Below are positions 24,907-36,510 of a stretch of DNA of 64,000 nucleotides, in pieces. The position numbers and the translations under genes were made by a program. Under the pieces are notes generated by a model. That model did not search any database and was not told the DNA's origin. It saw nothing but the letters and a program-made list of their open reading frames with translations. The DNA comes from Macrobrachium rosenbergii (Eukaryota; Arthropoda; Malacostraca; Decapoda; Palaemonidae): the NCBI RefSeq assembly GCF_040412425.1, contig NC_089795.1, positions 86,314,230 through 86,378,229 on the forward strand, in the 5' to 3' direction. Positions within the stretch are counted from its first letter, which is position 1. Each line of letters opens with the position of its first letter.

Positions 24907-25784
24907 CTGAAAATGAATAAAATCTTCTTTACTGTACGTTATTTACAATGAAATGTTAAGGCAAAAATATATGATACTGCTCAACCATGCCCATTCTTAC
25001 ATTTGGTTTGCTTTACAAAAAAAGGGCGCTAACCTATGACCAATGTGCCAGATCTTAAATAATACGATACTGACTATCAATATCTATCAGTTTTGGTGGA
25101 AACCAAACAGTTTATGCAACTTTCTTACACCATATAGGCCTACAGTTAGTGAAATATTTCAAGGATAACTCTTGTGAACATGGCACCTCAATTATTCAAC
25201 AAGCTGTCGCAAAAATTAAAAAGACTTTAATATAAAAAGTTTTAAATGATGAAATTATATACACAGGCCTAAACTAGCAACTGAAAAATGTATGAAACAA
25301 GAGTTAAAGTTATTCATGAACTATCAATTTCAACAGTTAAGCATAAAGGGGTTCACTAGGCCTAGATAAACACAATAAGATGGATGATGGAATGAGTCTA
25401 GTCTATGTAACCATCTGAAAAGGAAAAAGTAAGCCTGAGGACATGATTCATTCTTAGTAAAGATTTTACTTTTAAAATAATCTAAAGACTGGCCTATGAC
25501 TAACTAGGCCAGACTAGCCAGTGACACGAAAGACAGTCCTTGAACTGATGTCTACCTGACTATAAAAGTAATGAGTCTAATTGCCTAACAACTTTATGTT
25601 GCTACAAAATGTGGAGTTCTGTTAGGCTTAGTAGTCCTGCGTCAAGTCTGGTACGAGCATAAACCAAACTTGATGATGAACAATGATGCTTAGGATATCC
25701 TTAACAATCTGTGATACAGTAACCAACATGGGTAGAACTACAGAACAGCTCTGCATGGGGTATTACCTTGGAAATTGAGTTTTC
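24907..25784 (-). other. CDKN3 5' intron, left part
   Basis: AT-rich DNA between the first coding exon and the inverted-repeat element. Nothing is recognised. Confidence 0.4.
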
Positions 25785-26892
25785 CTATAGTATTTTGGCT
25801 GTTTATCAAGAATTTACTGTTATTTTTTGTTGGTCAACTGTAATTAAGCTCTTTTTTTGTTGGTCAACTGTAATTAAACTCAGAAGTTGTATGCTGGCCT
25901 TCCTGGAATGCTATCCCGCATGCACAGTGTTATGGGGGAACTTTTGGTAAAACGAGGAGTTTCCTTCACCAGGGGGTCCCGGGGGCGGGAGGCCCCAGTC
26001 TAAGTAACACGTCCTACTAGGCTAGGTTAGGTTAGTATAGTTCTGTTTATAATAGGTTCCCTTAGCCAATCCCTTCTTGAACATATGGCTCCCATTGGCT
26101 ATGCCATGCATATGCACGGAACCATTCCAGGGTGGCCATCATAACAATAACATATCCATTCTCTCTCCCTGTGTTTTACCCCATCCAATACCCTGTTCCC
26201 AAAGGATCCCCGATACAGATGTGAGGTTAATAATAATGACCGACAATAAACAACCCAGCCTCCTTCATCTGCAACACTAAAAGTATAGGACAAATCAATT
26301 TCCAAGGTAATAGGCCAGTCCATGTGGAGTTACCCTGTAGTTTCACCTGTAGGTCTATAGGAAAGCAAGGCATAAATATATTAGCCGAGTCCTGGATTAG
26401 CCCAGCCACTGATAGCCTATTGAAGTAGGCTTGGGCCTGGTTAGTTTACAGCTTAGTGTATGTTCCCCTCCATATTCCTACTGCAGTGACATGGGAAAAC
26501 TTATTATATCAGAACATAGTTTTAAATATAATTCGGTATTTCTAAGTATTAGCTCCGCACGGACCACATGGAACAGTTCCACGAATACGAGAGACATAGG
26601 GCGCCATATGTTCAAGAAGGGATTGGCTAAGGAAACCTATTGTAAAAGGAACCATACTAACCTAATGTACCCTAACCTAACCTAACCTAGTAGGCCGTGT
26701 TACTTAGCCGGGGGGCTACGACCCCCTGGTGAAGGAAATGACACTTTTTACCAAAAGTTCCTCTATAACACTGCATGCGTAATGGCAGAAATATAATCAG
26801 TTCTGAAGTTAATTACTGGTTAATTACAGTCGAGCGGCAAAAAAATAACGGTAAATTCTCGATAAGCAACCAAAATAGGCTCCGATAGAAAA
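25785..26892. mobile_element. 1.1-kb inverted-repeat element with TTAGG-like motifs
   Basis: The ends are imperfect inverted repeats of about 320 bp: 25785-26100 against 26590-26892. Matching blocks include AACTTTTGGTAAAA against TTTTTACCAAAAGTT, TTCCTTCACCAGGGGGTC against ACCCCCTGGTGAAGGAAA, and TTAGCCAATCCCTTCTTGAA against TTCAAGAAGGGATTGGCTAA. Both arms carry runs of the arthropod telomere motif (AGGTTAGGTTAG; CCTAACCTAACCTAACC). No transposase ORF lies between the arms. It is best described as a nonautonomous foldback-type element in the CDKN3 5' intron or flank. Confidence 0.8.
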
Positions 26893-27185
26893 GGTCAATT
26901 TTAAAGGAAATACCCTACGCCGAGCTAATACTTAGTTCTACCTCATATAAGAACATAGTTTTAAATATAATTCATGAGGAAAGGACAAACAATGACTACT
27001 TTTAAAGGCCCTATGACTATAAATATTGGCCCAGGCTTAAATCAGGCTAACCTGGAGGTCACTGACTCGATCGTACACCGGTTATTTAACCAAGGAATAA
27101 CGACCCCTAAAGCTAATTTAAACCGGTCCATACATAAAAAACACCTTGAATGAAACATCTTTAATATTCTAGAGTGCTTTTACTC

Positions 27186-27330
27186 ACAGAAGATCAGTAC
27201 TAACAATCAATAGGCGTTATTACGACTCTGTAAATACACTAACGAGTAGGCGACCGGAGACGTATCGAACGAGCCCTCAAAACCAACTTGTTTGACACTT
27301 CGCGGAACCGTTCACTGTGACCTCTCCACT
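27186..27330 (-). promoter_or_regulatory. CDKN3: Probable CDKN3 noncoding first exon
   Basis: On the minus strand a CpG-containing segment without ATG ends at CTTCT|GTGAGTAAA (donor on the plus strand near 27185-27192). That fits a 5' UTR exon spliced to the acceptor at 24906. I cannot place the transcription start. Confidence 0.35.
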
Positions 27331-27405
27331 AAAGATAGGTCATCAACGTGACCTCCTGGGTTATTTTCTATTTAATGTGACCTGTTTTCCAGTCGATGTG
27401 ACCCA
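27312..27405. promoter_or_regulatory. Cluster of TGACCT/AGGTCA half-sites
   Basis: Within 95 bp: GTGACCTCT, AGGTCATCA, GTGACCTCC, GTGACCTGT and GTGACCCAT. AGGTCA is the nuclear-receptor half-site. The cluster lies just upstream of the probable CDKN3 first exon. Spacing is irregular and no assay is implied. Confidence 0.45.
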
Positions 27406-27407
27406 TT

Positions 27408-27950
27408 TTCTGCTTTAAAATTTAGCATTACGGTACACGTTTCTGTGTATTATTTTTGAACCAAGATGACGGGCTTTTATTTTGTGTTATATTTATTTAT
27501 TCTCTGCCAGTTCGTAAAATTTGACAGTATGGTTCACATTTCACTATTTTGAACCAAGATGACTGGCTTTTATTTTATGTGTTGTATTTATCTTCTGCAT
27601 TGAAAGCCAGTTCGTAAAATGATCTAAGTCCTTCTCTAACTTAAAATTTAACAATGTGGTTCATATTTCACTATTTAGAATTAAGATAAGTTTTTTATTT
27701 TATGTTATTTTTATATATGAAAACCAGTTCTTAAAATGATCTGGCTATCTTCAACTTTAAAATTTAGCATTGCGGTTCATATTTCAGTATTTTCCTTTTG
27801 AGCCTAGATAACAGGCTAAGCCAGTTCTTGATGTGATCGCACAGGTTCTTTGCTACTTTAAAATTAACCTTAAGGTTTTCAAGTCAGTATTTTCTTTTTA
27901 AATCAACATAACAGGCTTTATTAGTTGAATTATACTGGTTTCGATATGAT
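27408..27950. repeat. Degenerate ~100-130 bp tandem repeat
   Basis: Five diverged copies begin with TTTAAAATTTAGCATT-like sequence near 27412, 27510, 27640, 27754 and 27855. They share GGTTCATATTTCA, then AACCAAGATGACNGGCTTTTATTTTATGT, then CCAGTTCNTAAAATGATC. A detached copy is at 29757-29870. Confidence 0.85.
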
Positions 27951-28149
27951 TTCAGATGAGGTCTGAGAATGATTAGGGCATATTAATGAACTAAATGGTA
28001 ACAAAAGGGCAGCCGAAATGTAAAGGTGACGTAGTATTCACAAAAAAAACCATCTTTATTATCCTGGAAATTAATGATTTTAAGTTTCCGGTGGGGTAGT
28101 ACCAGTGTATCACCGGTTTAACTATATTCTGTCACACACAGACACATAC

Positions 28150-28297
<148 letters not shown>

Positions 28298-29099
28298 GTC
28301 GAAGAGTAGATGAAGAATATTTAAAATTCTAACGGAATATCACGAGGACAATTAGAAGTTTAGTGAGGGATTAAGGAAAAGAGGCTATTCGTTGTTGCTT
28401 TGTTTTTGTTTCAGATTTAGCTGGCCTTGTGCCAGCACGGGCTCTTGCTCCTAGAACAGCCCGTAACTCTATGTTGATGAGTCTGTGAGATGGGTAGGTT
28501 AAGGCTATTCTGTGACCAATTGCGTGTACAGGAGGATGGATAGGTGGATAGGGTAGTCAAGAAGACGCACGCAAAGAAAATGTAACGCTGAAGATAGGAA
28601 AGACATCCAGTGCGAAATATTGCAATACATCCGTTACAGTGTGATTGGGTGGTTCACCGAGGTCTGCAAAAGGCTCTCTCCAATCGGGGGAAAAAAGAAG
28701 AGTCTAGGTATTTTACAAAAATAAATGTCAACTTTGTAAAAGTTCGTCAGACAGGTTACGAAAAGATCATTAATCATGGTTTTTGTTGCCAAAGTTGCCA
28801 ATTAGCTTTTTAGTTGAATAATGTGACACCACGTTTAACAGTAGTTATTTCAAAATAATACTGTACAAAGGTAATACTGAAAGGATAACAAAAACTGTAG
28901 AGTCTAAGCTTGCTAATTTAGAAGCAACCTATATACTTTAATCAGGCTGGGTCTTGCTTTCCCTAAAATTTTAGCTCGTGAGTTTTAATTGTATGCAGTG
29001 TACAGAATCCTTAACTGCGTCGAATTTTTGTTTGTTTATTTAAGGATTGTCTCTCGTCACACCAGCTAGCCGTCCAAAGGACTAGACCCAGGCTTCGCC

Positions 29100-29152
29100 C
29101 AACAACAAGCACGAGAACAACAGCAGCGGCAACAACAACAACAACAACAGAG
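29100..29152. repeat. CAA/CAG-rich low-complexity tract
   Basis: AACAACAGCAGCGGCAACAACAACAACAAC-type sequence without an associated ORF of interest. Confidence 0.7.
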
Positions 29153-29338
29153 TTGTTTATACTTGTCCAAGAAAAAAAAAAGAAGTTGAATGCTGTAGTG
29201 GGCATCTGCTTAAATAATGATTCCCTTCTAATGCAAAGCTTTGGTCAGGTTTCGGTAAGTTGACGACCTTGAAGAAGGGACGATCTAGTAGCTCCAGGAT
29301 AAAATAAACATCCAAATGTCTTTCTGTTCTTTTGTACC

Positions 29339-29341
<3 letters not shown>

Positions 29342-29388
<47 letters not shown>

Positions 29389-29461
29389 ACAAGATATTAC
29401 ACTATCTCATTTTTCAGTTGTGGCTTCAGGATAAAATAAATATTCTTTTTGTCTTTATTTA

Positions 29462-29531
<70 letters not shown>

Positions 29532-29673
29532 CATATGTCCACAATGCAGTGTTATTGACCCTATTGTTATTGTTGCTGTTTACTATAGTGCACCCGTACC
29601 TTAAAAAATGAGGGTAATACAAAAGAGAATCGAGACGGTAAATCCTGATCCTACGAACGCCACGTATAGGGGT

Positions 29674-29737
<64 letters not shown>
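29342..29737. repeat. Two (CT)n tracts facing a (GA)n tract
   Basis: (CT)n at 29342-29385 and 29463-29528, then (GA)n at 29679-29737. The second CT tract and the GA tract are complementary, 150 bp apart, and could pair in RNA or single-stranded DNA. Confidence 0.95.
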
Positions 29738-29738
<1 letters not shown>

Positions 29739-29756
29739 CTGGCCCGGACTGTTCTA

Positions 29757-29870
29757 CTTTAAAATTTAACATTATGGTTCATATGTCATTATTTTGAATC
29801 AAGACAACAGGCTTTTACTTTATGTATTATATTTAATACCTGCACGAAAGCCGGTTCTAAAATGTCATCG
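29757..29870. repeat. Detached copy of the 27408-27950 repeat
   Basis: It shares TTTAAAATTTAACATTATGG, GGTTCATATG and CAGGCTTTTACTTTATGTAT with the tandem copies 2 kb to the left. Confidence 0.75.
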
Positions 29871-30214
29871 ACCCAAGATATGAAGAAATCGAGAAGTTAA
29901 GAGGGCATTGTATCTAGTAAAATGGGACCAGTAGATTCTACATAGATACAGTAGGCCTATATATTTCAGCGTAAAGCCGCAGTAAACCGATAAATACTTG
30001 GCTAAGATGGTGAAGGTGGGTCCATTTCAGCTATGTAAGTATATATGAGCCGTATTAGACCTATAGGCTACCTTTCTTCGTAGCCAAGTAATTACCCTTA
30101 CCTCTGTTCTGGCTTCTTAGTGAAAAGCTTTTCTAAAATATTAAAAAAGTGATGAGTTAAGAAGGCATTTAGTCTAATGAATATTACAAGCGAGCACGCA
30201 AGAACACACACATA

Positions 30215-30217
<3 letters not shown>

Positions 30218-30281
<64 letters not shown>

Positions 30282-30283
30282 TA
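30218..30283. repeat. (TA)n microsatellite
   Basis: Nearly perfect TA run after AACACACACATAATG. Confidence 0.97.
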
Positions 30284-30509
30284 CTCTTGCCCCAGAGTGT
30301 ATGTATGAATCTACAGTTAAACAGTACTCTGGCCGATTAGCATATCACAACAATATTAAGAAGCGTCTCCTATAACAAAGATTAAGGGGCAGAGGTCCGA
30401 TAACATAGCACTGATAAGAGATAAGCGGTTGGTACTGAAGTCTAAACTTGACCAGACCAAGAGATTTCCCATGCTTTTAACAGAAACTCGTCAGGTTATA
30501 AAATAAACG

Positions 30510-30895
30510 AATATCGTCTGTACTAAACCTCCGTTCTTCAAGACGAATAAGTGAAGCAGATTACTTTGGGAGCTTAGGCCTATTTTTTCATTACTTAACT
30601 CATTCCTTCAATAGTGCGTTTATTTATATATATTGCCTCGAATTTCAACTGTGCTAAACCTCAACTCTTCGTATCTAAGAAGTGACGTAGACTATTTTAT
30701 AGAAGGGCCTATTTGTTCATCAGTTAACTCATTCCTTCAACAACCACGTTTCTTTATATATTGCTTTGAATTTCGACGTACTAAACCTCAATTCTTCTTA
30801 ACGAAAGAGTGAGAGACTACTTTGGGAGCTTAGGTCTTTGTATGCATCAGTTAACTCATTCTTTCAACAACCACGTTTATTTATATATATTGCTC
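30510..30895. repeat. Three ~130-bp tandem repeats upstream of P5CR
   Basis: Each copy has TACTAAACCTCNNTTCTTC, GACTACTTTGGGAGCTTAGG, then GTTAACTCATTCCTTCAACA, then CCACGTTTATTTATATATATTGC. It lies 250-640 bp upstream of the probable P5CR TATA box. Confidence 0.85.
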
Positions 30896-31146
30896 TTCAT
30901 CATTGACCGTATCCCTGGCGAGCAGACGATCTTCAGACACGCACAATATGTCTTCTCCGAATTCGCTTGAGGCTTCCAAGCTCACGGCCACACCGTTTGT
31001 GGACTCCCATCCACACGGCACGTGCTGGAAAGTTTATGGAAAACTACATTAAAGACTTCTACGCTATTTGATTTAAAATCACCCAGAGGGAGGAACGGAA
31101 TAAAACTTCATCGCTGAAAATAAATTCAGCCTCCAGATCGCCTCGG

Positions 31147-31252
31147 GTATAAAAAGCCCTCACTTGACGAACGTGTTTACATTGATCAGCTGATTACCAT
31201 TTTTAGAGTTTAAGACAGGTTCGCGGTGTGGCAACAACGTGCCCAAGTTAAG
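31147..31252 (+). promoter_or_regulatory. Probable P5CR TATA promoter and 5' UTR exon
   Basis: GGTATAAAAAG lies at 31147. About 100 bp downstream is a good donor, AAGTTAAG|GTGAGT (exon end 31252). A spliced 5' leader to the coding exon at 32057 is plausible, with an acceptor such as CAAACGTTGTAG at 32054. A second TATA-like TTATATAAAG at 32021 lies only 35 bp before the ATG and could be an alternative start or chance. Confidence 0.5.
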
Positions 31253-32056
31253 GTGAGTTACTGGTTAGGATTTAGTGTTTTTATTAACTGAAGAAATGTT
31301 AACTTACTTATATATTAAACAAAACCTATGTGATTTTATACTCTAAAAGTTAAAATAACTTTGAAATGTCAATGAACAGATTAGCAGCTCTGTTGACCAA
31401 ACGAGTTATGTGACAAAAAACGTACCTGGCACCTGGAGCCCAGGGATGGCCAGCGGATGTTAGGAACCAAAAAATAAAATCTGAGGGGCCAAAACTTCCA
31501 TCGCTGCTACGCTGAGGAGCGGACCACTTTTAAAACAACTGTGCCAAGTGCCACGAAAATCTATGAGGAACAGTTTTCGTTAAAACTTGATTGACTTTGT
31601 GACTGTGTCTTTGCTTCTCGAGAAATTGTCAACAGTGAGATAATATTTTTTTTTTTCTTATTTCTCTTTGCGATGATGTCACGCTACTGTGATATGCAAA
31701 ACAGAGAGAAAGAGAGCCAAAGTGTAAGACTAACTTATTAAGAGGACATCTGGAAAATTAACTTAATTTTCTTTAGAACGAGTGACTGACAGCGAAAACC
31801 ACACGATAAAGTATCATGAAGGAAGAACGCCAAAGTAAATGTTACCCTAAAAGGTACTATTAAACAGACTATATATAGGCCTACATACGACTTAATGAAA
31901 AAATAAGAATTCTGGCTCAAGAATAAGGACGAGGAGGACAATTGCATGACAACCGCTGGAACCTCTGAATGACCCGAGATACTGCGACGCAAGAAAAGCC
32001 CCCATCAAAGTGAGACAGTGTTATATAAAGTCTGGAACTCTGCAAACGTTGTAGTC

Positions 32057-32132
32057 ATGGCGACTTTGAGAATAGGCTTCATAGGCGCTGGAAATATGGC
32101 ACAGGCCTTTGCCAAGGGCCTCATAGCAGCTG
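32057..32132 (+). CDS. P5CR exon 1: NAD(P)-binding Gly motif
   Basis: ATG in CATGG context. [18 protein letters not shown] has the G-x-G-x-x dinucleotide loop. Donor CTG|GTGAGT leaves phase 1. Confidence 0.97.
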
Positions 32133-32588
32133 GTGAGTTATTACTTTATTTTAATGTTTTATATTTTATGTATTTATAATTTTATATTATTATATTTTCT
32201 CAGCGTGTGAATTTGCATATCGTCCTAGGTATAGTACTAGTTGCTTTTTTACGTAAGCAGATAAGAGTTCATTTTGAGACAAAGGTTACTTGAGATCAGC
32301 TTAAAGATTGGCATTGATTTCGTTATCTCTCTCTGTCTCTCTCTCTCTCTCTCTCTCACACAATCCTCTTTACGTTCAGATTTATGCCAGCTTTTATGTG
32401 GCTCTTTGCATTAATCATCAGGGTTAGGCCTAAAGTTTAAATAAAGTTTTAAAAGGAATGTAGAATGATAGGCCTATTGGTACTCTAATATATCACATGT
32501 AACATGCTGTTGCAGGAATTAGATTGGCAGAAATTCCTATCCATTTCGCAATAATTTCGCCTGGATTCAGTGTGTATATGTGTTTGTT

Positions 32589-32643
<55 letters not shown>

Positions 32644-32737
32644 TCTCAGCATCCTTCCAAGGTCAACATAGCATCAACACATTATATTTATTTTTTTCAC
32701 CGTTCCTCGTCACGCCCATTTGACCAGCTTCTATGCC

Positions 32738-32776
<39 letters not shown>

Positions 32777-35700
32777 TTAGCTACGCAGCGTCTGAATGAA
32801 GTTTCAACTGATTGTCTGGTTTCGTTTTTATCCTCGCATTTCAAACAGGCCTTTAAGGCTAAGTTTAAAAAACAGGTTTGCTTCATAAGAGTAAGATTCA
32901 ACAGAATTTTTTTTTAGTTAAGACGTCTCATTATCTTCAAAAATAATATACTGCTAATAATGACAAGTTTTCACTTTTCATTGACAGGTGTAGCCAAGCC
33001 TCAGGGTATCGTGGTCTCTTCGCCGAAGGTGGACCAACACCTACTGGATCAGATGGCGGTGAGGGGACCTTCTCGTAGGTTTGGTTTATAGTTATCCAAA
33101 TCTATTGGTGTCTTGGGGCTAGATAGTTGGGGGTGGGTAGTAACAATTTCAGTTTAAAGTCTTTTGTAAACACGAAGATTGTGCTGTGATTCTGGTCTCA
33201 GTCGGGGGATCTGTAAGTCAGGAAAGACAGAAATAAGATTGTACTCTTTGGTGATCGAGTTATCAGTCACGGTCAGAGAAAGATTATTTCAAGTGGTATG
33301 TCACCGGTTCGTTTTAAGACAAACTGCTACCTGTAGCAGTTCATTAAGTATTATATACAGTACATAATCTTTCTTATGCTTTAAAAACGTCCTTGATAAA
33401 TGCTAATTCAGTGTGCCGATATAACCTGGTTAAGAGCTAACACGCTCTGGAACACATCCAGTCAGATACACCTATTCTTGGTCACGTGTGAGCCATCTTA
33501 ACCAGCTGTTTTTCTGAGAAGCTTTTCTGAAATATACAAGGTAATGAATGATTTGTGACTGTAACAATAATGCACTAGCTATCCTAGCCTATGATAGCTA
33601 TTTGCATCGTCCTATAATGCTAGACATGAGTATTGGAAACACATGGGAAATGCTCATCAAAAACAGCGACCCTGACTAGGCCTAAGGATTAAGCTGAGAA
33701 TAATAATAAGAAGAGTAAAGGTAAACAGTAATGAAAATAGTCTTGACAAATTTCTGTAACACGTTGTACCGTTCACCTTCAGGCCATTGGCTGCGGGACC
33801 ACCTACAACAACAGGGAAGCCGCCTCCTTCAGCGACGTCGTCGTGATGGCCGTGAAACCAGCGGTCATACCCCGAGTCCTACACGACCTCCAGCCCTGCG
33901 TGACGCCCGCCCGACCCCTTGTGACCTCCGTAGCTCTGGGCGTGACCTTGGCCACGATGGAGGCCAATTTGCCCCCCGAAAGCAGGGTGATGAGGATCAT
34001 GCCCAACACCCCGGCGCTGGTGCAGCTGGGGGCGTCCGTCTTCTGCAGAGGAGCTCACGCTACTGACGAAGATGTACAGACAACCCGCAGGTGAGGTTCG
34101 TTTGCCATGAATTGTGGTGTTCTGCGGTCCTCGTTGCAAATTTCTAAGCATTGATTATTAATAAAAACAACATTTCTAATAGAAATAGATATAAAATTAA
34201 TTTAATTTAACATCTGGCATTAGTTTAGCAATATTTACCCCACAGGAAACTCAGCCCTCGATGTAGTTAGGTGTAGGAATATTAGGCCAATTGACCTCGA
34301 CAGAGAACATCTCTCTGCCCGCCGGTAGGGTAGGCAATTTAAAAATAACAATCACCGCCTTAGACAAATGGCGCCGCATAGGCTGGAAAGTTTGTAAACA
34401 AAATATGTTAGGGCATTAGGGACCTAAGCCTCAGAGAGGGTTTACGCTCAATGACCCCTAGTTATGGTGGCCCTTAAGCTTTATTCTATGCATTCGACGA
34501 TGCCTTTGTCAAGGTCGGATTGCCCGGGGCGGTATAAGCCCTCCTCTGGAAGAACGAAGCGAGGTCGGGTCAGTCAGTGAGAGAGATCCCAGCGGTCACG
34601 GAACCAGGGTGACGCTGCGTGCGTGCCCGAACGATATTCTTTTCTTTTTACTTTTCTCTCCTACGTCTATCTTAATTAGTGAATTGGGAAGACTGCCAGA
34701 ATACGACTCCTGAGGTCCCTCGTTTGCGCAGCGACTCGACGTTCACGGTAAGTCCGATTCTTGTTGAAGCTTCGTCGATTGACTAGTTCTTTTCTGTATT
34801 TCACATTTTTTTCTTTGTTTTCTTCCTTCAGCCACCACTTAGGGTATATGTGTTTACAAAGTCTAGATTAAGCCTAATTATTTTATTGTTAGCTTCAACC
34901 CCATTATTCCAGTAAAATACCTAGGATTTAGGGTAAGCAAAATCAGGTTAAATCTCGATGCTTTTGTTGCCTCGCGTCCGAATGTTTGGGAGAACCGTTG
35001 CGTTTAAAATCAAATTCATCTCAAATATTCTTTGTTAAGGTTAATAACCCTTAACTGGCGACCTTTGGCTAATTAACGTCTGTCTTTGAGGTTAACTTTT
35101 GGCTTCAAGTGACAGGTTACGTGTAATCTTGGTTTGCAGGGCCGTAAAAATTACGTAAATTGAATAATACATGATCAACCAAGACTCTCACACGTAACAT
35201 TGGCGACCTTGCGTAGAATCTAAAGTACATTTTAGAGAAAGAATCTGGAGAAAAGGAAATTAAAATTACATTAATTCCAAAAAAAAAAGTCAGATATCGA
35301 ACTCCATTTCATTCTTCCAAACAAGGAACGAGGCATAATAATAAGCAGTAAAGAGAATAGTTATAATAACAAGTGTAGCGAGAATTAGCGTAGGAAAGGG
35401 TGCGTCGAGCAGAGAGTCATAATTTATAACGTTTAAGACAAGGACATTTACCGTGTTCGGAACCGTGAGAGAAGTCGTTCAAAGTAACGAATCAAGGCCG
35501 AAAAAGCGGAGCCTGTTTCATGTACACAAAGTAATTTAGAAATCGCGTCGGCAATTCCGATCGTTATTGTTTGCATATAGCGGGAATCATTCAAAAAAAG
35601 TCTAATCCTTGGGCCAGCCGTGTCAGTGAAGTAGCGAAACGAACTGAAATAGTAATTTTAAAATAAATTTTCAGTAAAGTAAATTTGGTCCGTTCCAAAT

Positions 35701-36471
35701 CACGCAAATCTCTCTTTCCATTGTTTGCCGAGGATGTTTCAATGTCCGAGAACGAATAATAAAAAAGACACAAAGTTGTTTGGTAATTTAGTTTTCCATC
35801 CGTAACGTAAAACGCTATGCATGATTGGTATATTTAAAGTAAAATCTGGATACCTGCATTTGTTTCGTTGTTGTTTGAATTTGTGCTAAAAAAACGAACT
35901 GAAAATACCCCGCCATCTTGGATTCCTTTCTCTTTTCATTCTTTTGTGTAATGTCGTTGTTTTGAAATTGTTCGAACTGTTTGTGAGAGAAAAATCTGGC
36001 CATTTTGGGGTTTCCTTTTGTGAGAGAACGCCATTTGCAGCAGGCCGAGGTTGTTTTGAAATTTAGGCCTAACGGGACCTTGGCCGCCATCTCAACGACC
36101 TTGTTATTGTGACCTCGACTCTGCTCCCAGCCACTCTTGGGGCATATATTTTTTTTTTTTTCGTAGCGAACCCACCTCCTAATATCTTAGCTAGGAAAAA
36201 AAAAAAAGATAATTTAGGCAGGGAAAGATAGGCCTTAGTTAGGAGTAATAACAAGTTCCTATACGAATACCTACTATAAAATCATATAAAGAAAATTTAA
36301 AATTTTTACGATAAACTTTTGTGACGTCGGCTCCCGGAAAATTAAGATAATAAAGTAATCCCTAAGGAAGCCAAGACGACGCATCTATATCATTTTATTA
36401 AGATCCATGCCATTGTGCATGTATAAAATCTTTGTTTACATGTTCTCAAGCAGCAAGAAATTCGCTGATTG

Positions 36472-36510
<39 letters not shown>

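Noticed and set aside
33803..34151. Antisense and alternate-frame ORFs over P5CR exon 3
   Set aside because: Shadows of a GC-rich exon whose true frame matches P5CR.
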